Source: Patescibacteria group bacterium (GTDB lineage Bacteria > Patescibacteriota > JABMPQ01). From it: a stretch of DNA of 50,372 nt. Within the stretch, counting starts at the first letter, position 1. Each line of letters begins with the position of its first letter. The notes below the pieces were generated by a model. It did no database searches. It worked only from the letters and a program-made list of their open reading frames with translations, and was not told the origin of the DNA. The stretch spans positions 1-50,372 of the forward strand of contig JAHJQX010000036.1 of assembly GCA_018818965.1 (NCBI GenBank). Reading direction: 5' to 3'. Positions 20,408-29,402 of this stretch are shown here, in pieces. Position numbers and translations under genes: made by a program.

Positions 20408-21100
20408 CTACTGACATTTATATAAAACTACCCCATATTTTTCCTCTTTGGTCAGCGTGCATTTGGTTCCACTTTTACAAGTGTACTGACCGGATGGTCC
20501 TCCCCATTTTTGCGGTTTATCCATGCTCCCCACACAACTATCACCCGCAGAGCCACATATAGCTCCTGAGGGAAGAACGCATTTACCACCCAGGCATTTG
20601 TAATCCAAAGTTAGTGCTACACTACCTTTCCCGGTGAACGGGAGTCCACAATACTCAAAATTAACATACGCGCCTAGGCACTGATTATCATTAGTGCAGG
20701 ATGCTTCATTATTATTGGTGGTTGGCGTTACTTTCGCCAAATCCACACTAGTAATCTCAAGCTTAAGCTCTACCAGCCGCGGATCCAGAGTACGCAAGAG
20801 TACAAAAGAGCCCAGTACAAGAAACAGCCCCATCAAGGCCGCAGCAAACATTTCTTTCGACTTAGTAACGTGCTCTTCATTACCACTAGCTCGCATGTAA
20901 TTAACCCCGGCTAGCACAATAAACATCATCGCCAACGCCCCGACAATCATCGCCCCAAACCAATAAACCTCATTGATATACTGGGTAACATCGCCCGATG
21001 AACTAAAGAAAGCTGCTCCAGCTCCATGAGTTGGAATAACAACTATCACTCCCAGCAGAAACAACCAGCCTAATTTTTGAAAATATCGAGCCATGAACAT
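20408..21100 (-). CDS. T4SS-type pilin (VirB2-like) with cysteine-rich C-terminal domain
   Basis: 230 residues. A signal peptide (MARYFQKLGWLFLLGVIVVI through GAGA) is followed by two hydrophobic helices, about 45-68 and 85-106, joined by MRASGNEEHVTKSKEMFAA. This is the same short charged loop as in 17896-19032 and as in VirB2/TrbC-type pilins. Residues 130-230 form a cysteine-rich domain (ASCTNDNQCLG, DYKCLGGKCVLPSGAICG, GQYTCKSGTKC) with no known catalytic motif, replacing the peptidase of the sister pilin. Two ATGs are possible (21100 and 21094); both leave the signal peptide intact. It lies between the giant surface protein and a propeller gene. Confidence 0.7.
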   Translation of the reverse strand: MFMARYFQKLGWLFLLGVIVVIPTHGAGAAFFSSSGDVTQYINEVYWFGAMIVGALAMMFIVLAGVNYMRASGNEEHVTKSKEMFAAALMGLFLVLGSFVLLRTLDPRLVELKLEITSVDLAKVTPTTNNNEASCTNDNQCLGAYVNFEYCGLPFTGKGSVALTLDYKCLGGKCVLPSGAICGSAGDSCVGSMDKPQKWGGPSGQYTCKSGTKCTLTKEEKYGVVLYKCQ

Positions 21101-21126
21101 ATGTATTTACAACGCTTTTCGGACAA

Positions 21127-24100
21127 CTAACTCCTCCCTCTATTCCCCAAAAAGCCAAAAGTAAAGACCATCACTAGCGCAGCGGCACTGAGGGTGATAA
21201 ATATATTGAAGGCATTTTTAACGCCATCAGGAATAAAGCCTTCGATGAAGCTTTTGGCCGCACCAGCACCACCCGGTGAATTATCCACTACCTTTATCTT
21301 AAGCTCACCTTTATTCGACTCTTCGACTTTGCCCGTAGCTGACAAGCTATCTATTTGTACTTCCAGAACCTCCTCAGTAACATTGCCCTGTCCGGCGACT
21401 ATTTCTATTTCCCCTAATCTATTTTCTACCGTGGATTGGTTGACTTGATTCCCACCCCTCTTCCAAGTAAAAACATATTTTTGTTTCTTGTCAGTCGGTC
21501 GATAATACTGGGCAATAGCTTGAACTTTTATTTTATCCCCCTTGTTAGCCTGATAAGAAACTTTACCATCCTTGGTAGTCGGTTGTTTCTTAATACTAGC
21601 CGAGAGTACTGGTGTTACATCCACATAAGCTCCCATTACTTTAATACCCTCACGCAGACGAGCCACTAGTTTATTCTTACTATCATATACTTTCACCTCG
21701 ACATAGTGGTCATTTTGTTCACTGGCATCGGAAGTAGAAGTGCCTTTATTGGTAGCAGTCGACCGCGCGGTGGCGGTAGCTTCAACTATATTTTCCCGGA
21801 ATTTGCTGCCTTTGCCACTTTTGTCGGTCTGTTCCGCTCCATCTACCGACCAACGGTAGACTAGCTCATTCATGAAAGCCTCCTCATTGGCAGCCCGCTG
21901 AGTTTTATTGGTAGCAACACCTGTTTTTTGGGTCCCAGTAGAAACACCACAAGAAGCCTCATTATAACCATCGAGATCTACTTTATACTCTATCTGATCA
22001 CCTTGACGAACTCCACCCTTGGTTTTGGCATCAACCCCACCCGTACTTTTATCGTTGGTGGGTGTACATTTGCCCGCTTTTTTGTCGGTGTCATTACACT
22101 TGATTGCTTTAACAAAATGCGCCCCCATTAGTACGGGGATCTCTGTTTCGGTAATAGTAGTCTCGTCTGAACTAGGGTCAAAGACCTCCAGCATTACCTT
22201 AACTCCCGCGCAGGCCTGGCTGACTCCCTGGGCAGCCGTAAATTTCAAGGTATTTTTACCAAAGCCAGATTGTTCCCCTAGAGCCTTGGCAAACGACATG
22301 TACTGGGGTGTACAAGGACATTCAAAAGTGGAGTATTTACTGCCATCATTAACTGACGGAACCGGAATGTCATTGATGTACCAGCGGTAATATAAAGCTT
22401 TGGGATCGACACTCTGAATGTTGCCCACCGCTGCCTGAATCATAATATCATCAGCGATAGTGACATTTCCAGGAGTAACAGCTAGCTTTACCTCCAGAGA
22501 TAAGCCCCCACTTTCTTTCATCTTCTTGACGGCATCAGCCCGCGCATAATCCTTTTGCCCTTTATAACTAGAACGGGTGGACTTACCATAGGCTCGGACA
22601 GTGATTTTATAATCCTCACCTGTCTTAGTCTTGTTCAGCTTGACGTTGATGGCATTCTGCTCCAAGCCATAAAAATCAGCTTCATCTGGCACACCATCTT
22701 TGTCTGTATCAGCAATAGTGGGATCGGTGCCAGCCACAAATTCCTCATAATTAGTGAATACTCCGTCTCCCGGAGCATTTTCCATGCCAACAGCTGACGA
22801 GCCAGGCGCTTTACTCTTTTCAATGTATGGTCCAAGACCGGCGGCTGACCAGGGCTTACTGCTAGTACTTTCCTGAAAATTTTCCCAGCTAAAACCGTCG
22901 ACGTCCCAATCAACATCGGGTGCAACAGCATTGATAAAATTCATAATATCGGTTTTTTGCCCCGCGGCATCGGTACTACAACAAGGAGGAAATTCTATTT
23001 TTTTCACTTCTGAATCTCCAGCTTGGACTTCCTTGCCCGCCATCGCCCCAAAATAACGCATTTCCCATAAATCAGGTAGTCCGTCTCCATCCCGGTCACG
23101 GTACATGGGGTAACCCTCATCGCTACCGCCCGGGCGCGGCGAACCTTCTTTCCATTTAAGTTTATCCGCTTCATTTTCGGTCATACCAGAAAACACACGG
23201 TACATTGCCACCACGTTTTCGTTACCCTTGGTAAGACTATAGCGATTTACATTCCAGCTAGGCGAGAATAATACACTTGCAATTTCATTGAACGCCGGAC
23301 CAAAGCTTGATCTCCTGGAAACCCCACAGAGGGCATGCTGTTTGGCCAAATCTGCCCCCTCAATATCATAATCATATAAACATTGTTCCCAAGTATAATC
23401 AGCTTTATAGTCAACGGTTCTACCAGTGCGCGTTTTATAGCTAGTCACGTCCTTGTCAAAATACGTCTTAAAGAAATCAACAAACTCCTTCCCATTATAT
23501 AATACTTCCGGGACATAAGTGTATCTTACTTTGACCATACCATTTTTGACTGAGCCCCATACAACTTCGGAATTATAATAGTGTACAGCACAATTATTGC
23601 AGTGTGGCGCTGGTATTAAATTGTTATAAGCGTTCTCATATTCTGGCGTAATAGTTTCTACATCTGAACCCTCGGATTGTGACTTTATCATCTCTCCTGT
23701 CGCTACTGGTTCTGTCCAAGCATCTGCCATGCTTTTACTTAAATTGGTGGCTTTGGCAACGCTTACATATTCATAAGTCTCATAGACACGACATTTACGT
23801 TTACCACCAACAATATTACTTTCACATTTCACATCATACCCCGCTTCTGCCAACTTCTGAGAATAAGTGTCTATTTTATTAACATCAACCATTCGGAAAG
23901 ATTCGCTGCCGCTAACTTCAAAAGCAGCTTTACCTTCACCTAAAGGGTCAAGTAAATAAGTATTTTCTGCAGCATTTTTATAGAGTGAGTTACCATTTTT
24001 ATCAAGCTTGTGTCTGTAGGGAGCCGACTTATACCATAGGCGAGGATCCATGAAAGGTAAATTTTCCTCCCCAAATAAAGTGACAACGGTTTGTATATTT

Positions 24101-24789
24101 TCCATCGTATTAGTAAACTCAAGGTGATTATCGTAGTACGCAGTTGGCCCTCCACAATTCATTTTTCCTTGGCAACCCCAGCCCTTAGGCATATAGCCAT
24201 AGGATACGCTCAATGGAATCAATCCTGTCCTTATCCAAGACGAACTACTCATCGGGAAAATAGGAGTCCGACAAAACCCCTTTCCCCCGTACAATCGACC
24301 CCATTCATTCTTAATCATCGGAACGTACTTGGCGCCGGCATCTTCCTTCTCCGTTCTAATACTTTTGCCGTTTTTATCCTTGGTGACATATTCGATGTAC
24401 ACCTTTTCCTTGTCAGTGGCCGTTTTGCCGCTTTTCCGCTTGATAACTTTAGCCCCCTCGGGATATTCCTTGCCCGTCCCGTCAACTACCCGCTGATAGA
24501 TTTGGTCAGAGGAACCAGCGTAGAGGCTGTTAAGTGGCGTGTCATCAATACACCAGTTATCAAACATATTCTCCCCCATAAACTCGGTGTGCTTGGCATA
24601 CAAAGCAATCTCTGCCCCGGGCTGGACGGTGGAGGGGACAGTCGAGATCTCGACTGTGGGCGTGGTCGGCAATTCTACCTCTATCTTAGTATCATCCGCT
24701 GCTTGGGAAAAACCAAAGCCGACTATCAGACCTACTGCCAGACAGCTCATCAGCAAAGCAAATTTGTACTTTTTGATATAAATGGGCAT
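21127..24789 (-). CDS. Giant secreted surface protein with TSP3-like Ca-binding repeats, Ig/PKD-like region and C-terminal membrane anchor
   Basis: 1220 residues. A signal peptide covers about 1-30 (FALLMSCLAVGLIVGFGFSQA). A long N-terminal region of unknown fold holds scattered cysteine pairs. Around residue 570 (RDRDGDGLPDLWEMRYFG) and 700 (DTDKDGVPDEADFYG) are thrombospondin type 3/EF-hand-like calcium loops. The region 730-1170 has repeated segments such as LSLEVKLAVTPGNVTIADDI and KIKVQAIAQYY that look like Ig/PKD-type beta domains. A single membrane helix at about 1195-1213 (IFITLSAAALVMVFTFGFLG) ends in GNRGRS, so the protein is anchored C-terminally and mostly outside. It is inside the T4SS-like operon, directly upstream of the first pilin. 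An adhesin or exported structural role is inference. I find no better-known homologue. Confidence 0.7.
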   Translation of the reverse strand: MPIYIKKYKFALLMSCLAVGLIVGFGFSQAADDTKIEVELPTTPTVEISTVPSTVQPGAEIALYAKHTEFMGENMFDNWCIDDTPLNSLYAGSSDQIYQRVVDGTGKEYPEGAKVIKRKSGKTATDKEKVYIEYVTKDKNGKSIRTEKEDAGAKYVPMIKNEWGRLYGGKGFCRTPIFPMSSSSWIRTGLIPLSVSYGYMPKGWGCQGKMNCGGPTAYYDNHLEFTNTMENIQTVVTLFGEENLPFMDPRLWYKSAPYRHKLDKNGNSLYKNAAENTYLLDPLGEGKAAFEVSGSESFRMVDVNKIDTYSQKLAEAGYDVKCESNIVGGKRKCRVYETYEYVSVAKATNLSKSMADAWTEPVATGEMIKSQSEGSDVETITPEYENAYNNLIPAPHCNNCAVHYYNSEVVWGSVKNGMVKVRYTYVPEVLYNGKEFVDFFKTYFDKDVTSYKTRTGRTVDYKADYTWEQCLYDYDIEGADLAKQHALCGVSRRSSFGPAFNEIASVLFSPSWNVNRYSLTKGNENVVAMYRVFSGMTENEADKLKWKEGSPRPGGSDEGYPMYRDRDGDGLPDLWEMRYFGAMAGKEVQAGDSEVKKIEFPPCCSTDAAGQKTDIMNFINAVAPDVDWDVDGFSWENFQESTSSKPWSAAGLGPYIEKSKAPGSSAVGMENAPGDGVFTNYEEFVAGTDPTIADTDKDGVPDEADFYGLEQNAINVKLNKTKTGEDYKITVRAYGKSTRSSYKGQKDYARADAVKKMKESGGLSLEVKLAVTPGNVTIADDIMIQAAVGNIQSVDPKALYYRWYINDIPVPSVNDGSKYSTFECPCTPQYMSFAKALGEQSGFGKNTLKFTAAQGVSQACAGVKVMLEVFDPSSDETTITETEIPVLMGAHFVKAIKCNDTDKKAGKCTPTNDKSTGGVDAKTKGGVRQGDQIEYKVDLDGYNEASCGVSTGTQKTGVATNKTQRAANEEAFMNELVYRWSVDGAEQTDKSGKGSKFRENIVEATATARSTATNKGTSTSDASEQNDHYVEVKVYDSKNKLVARLREGIKVMGAYVDVTPVLSASIKKQPTTKDGKVSYQANKGDKIKVQAIAQYYRPTDKKQKYVFTWKRGGNQVNQSTVENRLGEIEIVAGQGNVTEEVLEVQIDSLSATGKVEESNKGELKIKVVDNSPGGAGAAKSFIEGFIPDGVKNAFNIFITLSAAALVMVFTFGFLGNRGRS

Positions 24790-24868
24790 ACCTTTATATT
24801 ACTTCATTTTACTTAAAATCGGAAGAATAAATGAAAAATTGCGATGCTAACCTACCTAGAACACAGAG

Positions 24869-25828
24869 TTAGAATATGGAGTTATAAATAATTACCACAA
24901 TCCAAATAACAAATATGGCAAGCGCAATCCAACCCCCAAATTTTACTGCGAGCGGCCAGATAATATTAATGATCAACCACCAAGCAGCTCGAGCCATGAT
25001 GCGCGCGGCTGCTTTGGCTGCTTTGGCGGCCTCCTTAGCTGCTTTGGCGGCTGCCTTGACTCTATCAGCTGCTTTCTGGGAAGCACCTTCTTGCCCTCCT
25101 TCGCCTCCCTCATTGGTCGGCTTATCACTTTCTCCCTCTCCCTTTTGCTCTTGCTCATCTCCCTCTTTGTTCCCTTCACCTTCCTCTTCCCCATCCTCGT
25201 CTTCGTTTTTTCCTTCTTCCTCATCCTCATCCTCATCTTCTTCGTCCTCGTCCTCTTCTTCCTCATCCTCATCTTCTTCTTCGTCCTCTGCTCCATCAAA
25301 ACTATCTAGCTCAGGATTATTATCTCGAATCATTCTCCCTCCAAACATATCCGGCCTACTTAATAACTCATTAGTAAGTCCCTGCTGCTCTTCATCAAAC
25401 CCATCCTCTCCTGTTTCCGTTGAATCACTCCCCCCAGCAGTTCGACTCAACGGTCTAGACATCAAGTCGTTTTTATTGTTCAACTTCACCAGGCGACGCA
25501 GGCGACGCATGTGTGCCTTTTTTAAACCCCTAGATCTTTTCCCTCCATCGTGTTCCATCTCTAAAACCGAGACGGCTCTGCCAATATTATAACCTGGTTT
25601 AAAATTAACTTCTCCCCCGGCAAAAAATCCAGCGATATCAGCGATATCTTGGCTTTCACCCTGCCGAAAATCTTTAAACCTCTGCCAATAGTGAGATCCA
25701 AACCAAGTCGGTAAATATTTTTTGATATTAAATTCTTGACGTCGCCGGCGCGTACGTAAAGAACGAAAATATTCTCCAAAATAGTTCTCTCGTTCTAATC
25801 TGTTTGTTGTTTTAACCGAGTCAGCCAT
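24869..25828 (-). CDS. Acidic low-complexity protein with basic N-terminus and C-terminal membrane helix
   Basis: Not recognised. 319 residues in clear blocks: a basic, Arg-rich N-terminal region (about 1-130; RSLRTRRRRQEF, KAHMRRLRRLVKL), a neutral linker, an almost uninterrupted Glu/Asp run (about 178-235), a Gly/Glu segment, an Ala/Lys helix (ADRVKAAAKAAKEAAKAAKA), and one C-terminal membrane segment (about 287-317). With no signal peptide, the body is probably cytoplasmic with a tail anchor. The Glu/Asp codons make a long purine-rich strand at about 25165-25300; the antisense Ser-rich frame there is an artefact of it. It sits between the lipoprotein and the giant surface protein in the T4SS-like operon. 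Confidence 0.65.
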   Translation of the reverse strand: MADSVKTTNRLERENYFGEYFRSLRTRRRRQEFNIKKYLPTWFGSHYWQRFKDFRQGESQDIADIAGFFAGGEVNFKPGYNIGRAVSVLEMEHDGGKRSRGLKKAHMRRLRRLVKLNNKNDLMSRPLSRTAGGSDSTETGEDGFDEEQQGLTNELLSRPDMFGGRMIRDNNPELDSFDGAEDEEEDEDEEEEDEDEEDEDEDEEEGKNEDEDGEEEGEGNKEGDEQEQKGEGESDKPTNEGGEGGQEGASQKAADRVKAAAKAAKEAAKAAKAAARIMARAAWWLIINIIWPLAVKFGGWIALAIFVIWIVVIIYNSIF

Positions 25829-25842
25829 TTATCCAACTAAAT

Positions 25843-26562
25843 TTATTTCCAAAAAGCACTGTCCAACTTCCAATCTTTGCTTTCTTGAACAAAATACATC
25901 TCTAATAATTGGAAATCTTTCTGGGGGGATTTAGTGACTTCGGTAATTTCTTCCCGTTGGCAGGTAACCAATACTTTATAACTAGTCGAACTTGAGTCAA
26001 GCACCGCTGACGACAATGCTTTGGTGGTAATACCGTAGAAAGAGCCGCCGCTATTGCTAGTAGTCGTTCCGGCTGTCTTGTTGTCAATCCAAGCACTCAT
26101 CTTTTGTGAAGTATAAGGTTTAATGTCTGACAAATTTTTATAAGATTGTTTATCTTTGTTGGTAAAAGTGCCATAAATCTCGGCCAAAGTTTCGGCCAGT
26201 TTGAGAATGTCTTTTTCTGTCTGCGAAGTGGTTGAGGTTGTGGTAGTGTCAGTCGTATTAGTGCTATTGGCATCCGAGGTGGTGGTAGAGTTGGTGTCAG
26301 CCGTATTAGTAGAGCTGGTGTTAGTATCAGTAGCTGTGTTAGTCGAATCTGTAGTGGTATTGGTGTCCGTGGTGGCGGTATTAGTATCAGTAGGAGAAGT
26401 AAAGGTTACCTCATCAGTAGGAACAGCTGTGTTGGTTTCTTCAGTGGTAGTGTCGATGGGTTCATCACTTTTTTTACAACCAAAAGCGGCTAAGAGCAGT
26501 ATCAACAACCCAGCTACCCCCAGCTGAGTTATTCTTTTGAATTGAAGATTAAATCTTGCCAT
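25843..26562 (-). CDS. Predicted lipoprotein with Thr/Asn-rich linker and NTF2-like C-terminal region
   Basis: 239 residues. The N-terminus (ITQLGVAGLLILLLAAFGC) is a hydrophobic signal ending in a Cys at about 29, followed by KKSDE. The lipobox is imperfect (AFGC). Residues 35-110 are low-complexity TNT/TDT repeats typical of an extended surface spacer. The C-terminal part (DILKLAETLAEIYGTFTNKD to LEMYFVQESKDWKLDSAFWK) looks like an NTF2-like fold as often found on CPR lipoproteins, but this is a structural guess. It lies directly downstream of virB4 and might be the outer partner of the apparatus, in the place of VirB7. Confidence 0.65.
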   Translation of the reverse strand: MARFNLQFKRITQLGVAGLLILLLAAFGCKKSDEPIDTTTEETNTAVPTDEVTFTSPTDTNTATTDTNTTTDSTNTATDTNTSSTNTADTNSTTTSDANSTNTTDTTTTSTTSQTEKDILKLAETLAEIYGTFTNKDKQSYKNLSDIKPYTSQKMSAWIDNKTAGTTTSNSGGSFYGITTKALSSAVLDSSSTSYKVLVTCQREEITEVTKSPQKDFQLLEMYFVQESKDWKLDSAFWK

Positions 26563-26576
26563 ATATTTTAACTAAA

Positions 26577-28541
26577 TTAAACGTCAGCTGGTATTTCCTC
26601 CCCCTCGGTAGTAGCCGCATCAAGCTCCGCTGCTTCGGCATCGTCAGCCACTTCTTCCAGCTCTTGCTCGGCAAATTCTCCCTTGGCTTTCTCAATTTCC
26701 AGCAATTGTCGTGGGTCAGTCGTAATCACCTGATCTTCAGAATAGGAGGCGACTACTTTCATTGCCACATGCTTGGGACCAGCGAAAAATATTCCTTCGC
26801 CCACATCTGATTCCATCAATAAATATTTCTCTTGCTCCGTCAGACGAAACGTTTTGGTCAAAACATCAATATTGGCCGATGACTGCTTCATTAGAATTTG
26901 CATAGCGGAGTTGGTTACAATCGCCTTGCCGTAATCGGAGGTGAGAAAATCATTAACGTCCTGGCTAATAGTAGTCAAACCCACATAATATTTACGTCCT
27001 CGCTTAGCTAAACTAAACATAAAACGAGCTGAGTCTTCGTACTGCATCATCCACCAGGCCTCATCAATCACAATCAACCGCTTTTTCATCTCAGCGCGGA
27101 CTATATTCCAGATATAGTTAAGTATAACATACATGGCAATCGGTCGCAGTTCGTCTTCCAGATCACGAATGCTAATAACAACTAAGCCAGTTTGTAAATC
27201 TACGTTGGTTAACTCATTAAAGAGGCCAGCAAAGGTTCCTTCGGTATATTTTTTAACCCGCGGAACCAGTTCCTCCGCCCCAGTCATCCCCTCTAAAATA
27301 CTCTGGAAATCTTGCATGGTCGGAGGGGTAATCTGTGATAGATCGCTGTTTTCGGTAATATCCCGCTTGGCATAGGTCTCGTTGAGGGCGCTATCAACTA
27401 AAGCGTCTTCTTCTTTGGTCATTCGTCCCATCATCAAACGCAGCAGGCCTTTTAGATTGATAACGGCAGAGCGAATAATATCAGCGGTGGTCATATCAGA
27501 TACTGCCGGTGGTAAATCAAAAGGGTTAATACGATACTTAGAATCCAACGATACCCGCAAATAGGTACCACCAACTGTTTCTGCCAAATAGCGATACTCA
27601 TTTTCTGGATCAACTACAATTACATCAGTTCCAAACATCAGACTGCGAAGGATTTCTAACTTAACAGCGTAACTCTTCCCGGCCCCTGAAGTAGCAAAGA
27701 CGACTGAGTTAGCATTAGGCAAAGAAAAGCGATCAAATAAAATTAAACTGTTGTTGTGGCGGTTGATACCATAAAGTATCCCCTCATTAGAAGTTAGTTC
27801 TGAAGAAACAAAAGGATAGGAAGTTGATAACGGACTGGAATTCATGCTGTTAATAACGTTCAGCTCATCTTTGCCGTAGGGCAGAGTAGAATTAAAACCT
27901 TGCTCCATCTGAAAAATAGCTTTTTTGGAGTAAATCAAGCGTTGCCCCAGGATACTTTCGATAGTTTTGGTCTTTTCTTCCAACGCCTTCTTACTATCAG
28001 CGTACAGGGTTATATAGAGGGCAAAGTAGAAAAATCTTTCTGTGCCTTGTACCAGCTTGTCCCGCAACTCTTCAACATCCATCAAAGCTGTTTCAAGCAT
28101 TGGGTCACGAACTTGTCCTTTCTCTTGCTGGGCGGAAATAGTAGACTGAATCTGGCCTGTTTTCCCTTTTAACATTTTCAAGATCTTTTGCGTTTCTACC
28201 GGGGTAATAAACATTGATACATCCAACTCTTCGTTAAGATTAACAATCGGAGCGAACCAACCCGTAGTAACATAGCGCGGATAAGTAAAGATAAACAGCG
28301 TACGCACAAACTGCTGATTAAGACGTATATGGTCAGCCTCGATCTTCATCGCCGCCGGAGCAATAATGTCCCTAACTGTTACTACCCCCTTCTTGAAAAC
28401 CTCCTCTATTTTGAGTAGCTGCTCTTGTTCTTTTTGTGTTAGGTTGGCAAAGTCTTGCTTGCCGATAGGAACATCGCTAGCATTTGCAGTCACGGCTGCT
28501 GACTCTCCTGGGGTCGGATTGTTATTGTTGTTTCCTGCCAT
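26577..28541 (-). CDS. virB4: VirB4-family type IV secretion ATPase
   Basis: 654 residues. The N-terminal VirB4 domain occupies about 60-250 (IAPAAMKIEADHIRLNQQFV; FITPVETQKILKMLKGK). The C-terminal RecA-like motor has Walker A ATSGAGKSYAV (283-293), DVIVVDPENEY, Walker B RLIVIDEAWWMM (488-499) and the downstream TTISQDVNDFL motif. VirB4 ATPases energise pilus assembly and substrate transfer at the inner membrane. The C-terminus is acidic. It follows the TraC-like gene by 9 bases and the lipoprotein gene lies 14 bases further on. It is the only ATPase in this operon: no VirD4 or VirB11 is found. Assignment to the VirB4/TraC superfamily is secure; the transported substrate is unknown. Confidence 0.95.
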   Translation of the reverse strand: MAGNNNNNPTPGESAAVTANASDVPIGKQDFANLTQKEQEQLLKIEEVFKKGVVTVRDIIAPAAMKIEADHIRLNQQFVRTLFIFTYPRYVTTGWFAPIVNLNEELDVSMFITPVETQKILKMLKGKTGQIQSTISAQQEKGQVRDPMLETALMDVEELRDKLVQGTERFFYFALYITLYADSKKALEEKTKTIESILGQRLIYSKKAIFQMEQGFNSTLPYGKDELNVINSMNSSPLSTSYPFVSSELTSNEGILYGINRHNNSLILFDRFSLPNANSVVFATSGAGKSYAVKLEILRSLMFGTDVIVVDPENEYRYLAETVGGTYLRVSLDSKYRINPFDLPPAVSDMTTADIIRSAVINLKGLLRLMMGRMTKEEDALVDSALNETYAKRDITENSDLSQITPPTMQDFQSILEGMTGAEELVPRVKKYTEGTFAGLFNELTNVDLQTGLVVISIRDLEDELRPIAMYVILNYIWNIVRAEMKKRLIVIDEAWWMMQYEDSARFMFSLAKRGRKYYVGLTTISQDVNDFLTSDYGKAIVTNSAMQILMKQSSANIDVLTKTFRLTEQEKYLLMESDVGEGIFFAGPKHVAMKVVASYSEDQVITTDPRQLLEIEKAKGEFAEQELEEVADDAEAAELDAATTEGEEIPADV

Positions 28542-28550
28542 TTAAATAGA

Positions 28551-29381
28551 TTATTCGGTCTCGATATTGAGTCTCTCTAGCTCAGCCAGTACCTCTGTGC
28601 CGGCCAAATCAGGATTGTAATTAGCATAAAACAATTCTACTACTTCTTGTGTGTTAAGCTGGGCGGAACGAATTCCCATCCCTCGCAATCCCCCGACTAC
28701 CTGAGTAACTCGTTGGGATAATTCCTGGATAGCCCGGTCGTAACTAGCTATTTCCACCTTTACTTCTCGAGCGGGGCTAACTATTTCCTTTGCTCGATCC
28801 ATAATGGACGTACTTCCAACCTTAGGTGCTCCCATGTAAGGAACCACCACGTAGTAGTGATTAGAGGTAATATTTGCTAATTCTACTAGCTGTTTAATAT
28901 ATTCTTTATACTCAGAGATTTGCATCCGAAGAAGTTCATTCTCTTGCATTTTCTCGGCGTCGCTAAGTTTTTCTAAATAATTTTTAATGTTGAGAACCCG
29001 AGATTGAACAATAATTTGCACCGTAAATTCCAAAGAGTTAAGAAAATCTTGGTAGCCGAAGATCATTGATTTTTGCTCATCCTCAGACATCAGCGAAAAA
29101 TTAACTGAAGAAGCCATCACCACCGAACGGAAACCCCCATCTTCTAACTCGACGATACCATCTCTGATCCCTTTTATTTTGAGATATTTCTGGGTACTGA
29201 CTCCCGCCTTACTAGCCGAACCACGGGAATCGCTCTTACCCGGCAACAAGCCAGTTAGAGAAGAAAAAAAAGATTTCGGCGCTGCTTTCTTCACGGAAGA
29301 AGTTGATGCCGGTGATGAAGTTTTTTCCTCTTTCTTCGTTTGTTCCTGATAGGGTTGGACAGGCATTTTTTTCTTAGCCAA
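28551..29381 (-). CDS. TraC-like/VirB4-N-like T4SS-associated protein
   Basis: 276 residues. After a low-complexity Lys/Ser N-terminus (1-60) a folded part begins with STQKYLKIKGIRDGIVELED, continues through MASSVNFSLMSEDEQKSMIF and QIIVQSRVLNIKNYLEKL, and ends with a helical region (YDRAIQELSQRVTQVVGGLR). This resembles the N-terminal, motor-less domain of VirB4/TraC proteins and the 'TraC-like' proteins regularly found between PrgI and VirB4 in CPR and Gram-positive conjugation-type operons. It has no Walker motifs. The neighbouring VirB4 already has its own N-domain, so this is not half of a split gene. Membrane helices are absent; it is probably cytoplasmic and bound to VirB4 or PrgI. Confidence 0.7.
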   Translation of the reverse strand: MAKKKMPVQPYQEQTKKEEKTSSPASTSSVKKAAPKSFFSSLTGLLPGKSDSRGSASKAGVSTQKYLKIKGIRDGIVELEDGGFRSVVMASSVNFSLMSEDEQKSMIFGYQDFLNSLEFTVQIIVQSRVLNIKNYLEKLSDAEKMQENELLRMQISEYKEYIKQLVELANITSNHYYVVVPYMGAPKVGSTSIMDRAKEIVSPAREVKVEIASYDRAIQELSQRVTQVVGGLRGMGIRSAQLNTQEVVELFYANYNPDLAGTEVLAELERLNIETE

Positions 29382-29402
29382 ACTATTTTATTTTCAATAC
29401 TA

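Noticed and set aside
24091-24816. 241-residue plus-strand frame
   Set aside because: Antisense to the giant surface protein gene, with no domain, no RBS and no promoter.
24915-25592. 225-residue plus-strand frame rich in serine
   Set aside because: It is the antisense of the Glu/Asp-rich part of the 24869-25828 gene; the Ser run is just the complement of GAG/GAA/GAT codons.
26577-29381. Split VirB4 (N-domain and motor in separate genes)
   Set aside because: The 654-residue protein already has its own N-domain and motor, so the 276-residue protein is a separate TraC-like component.
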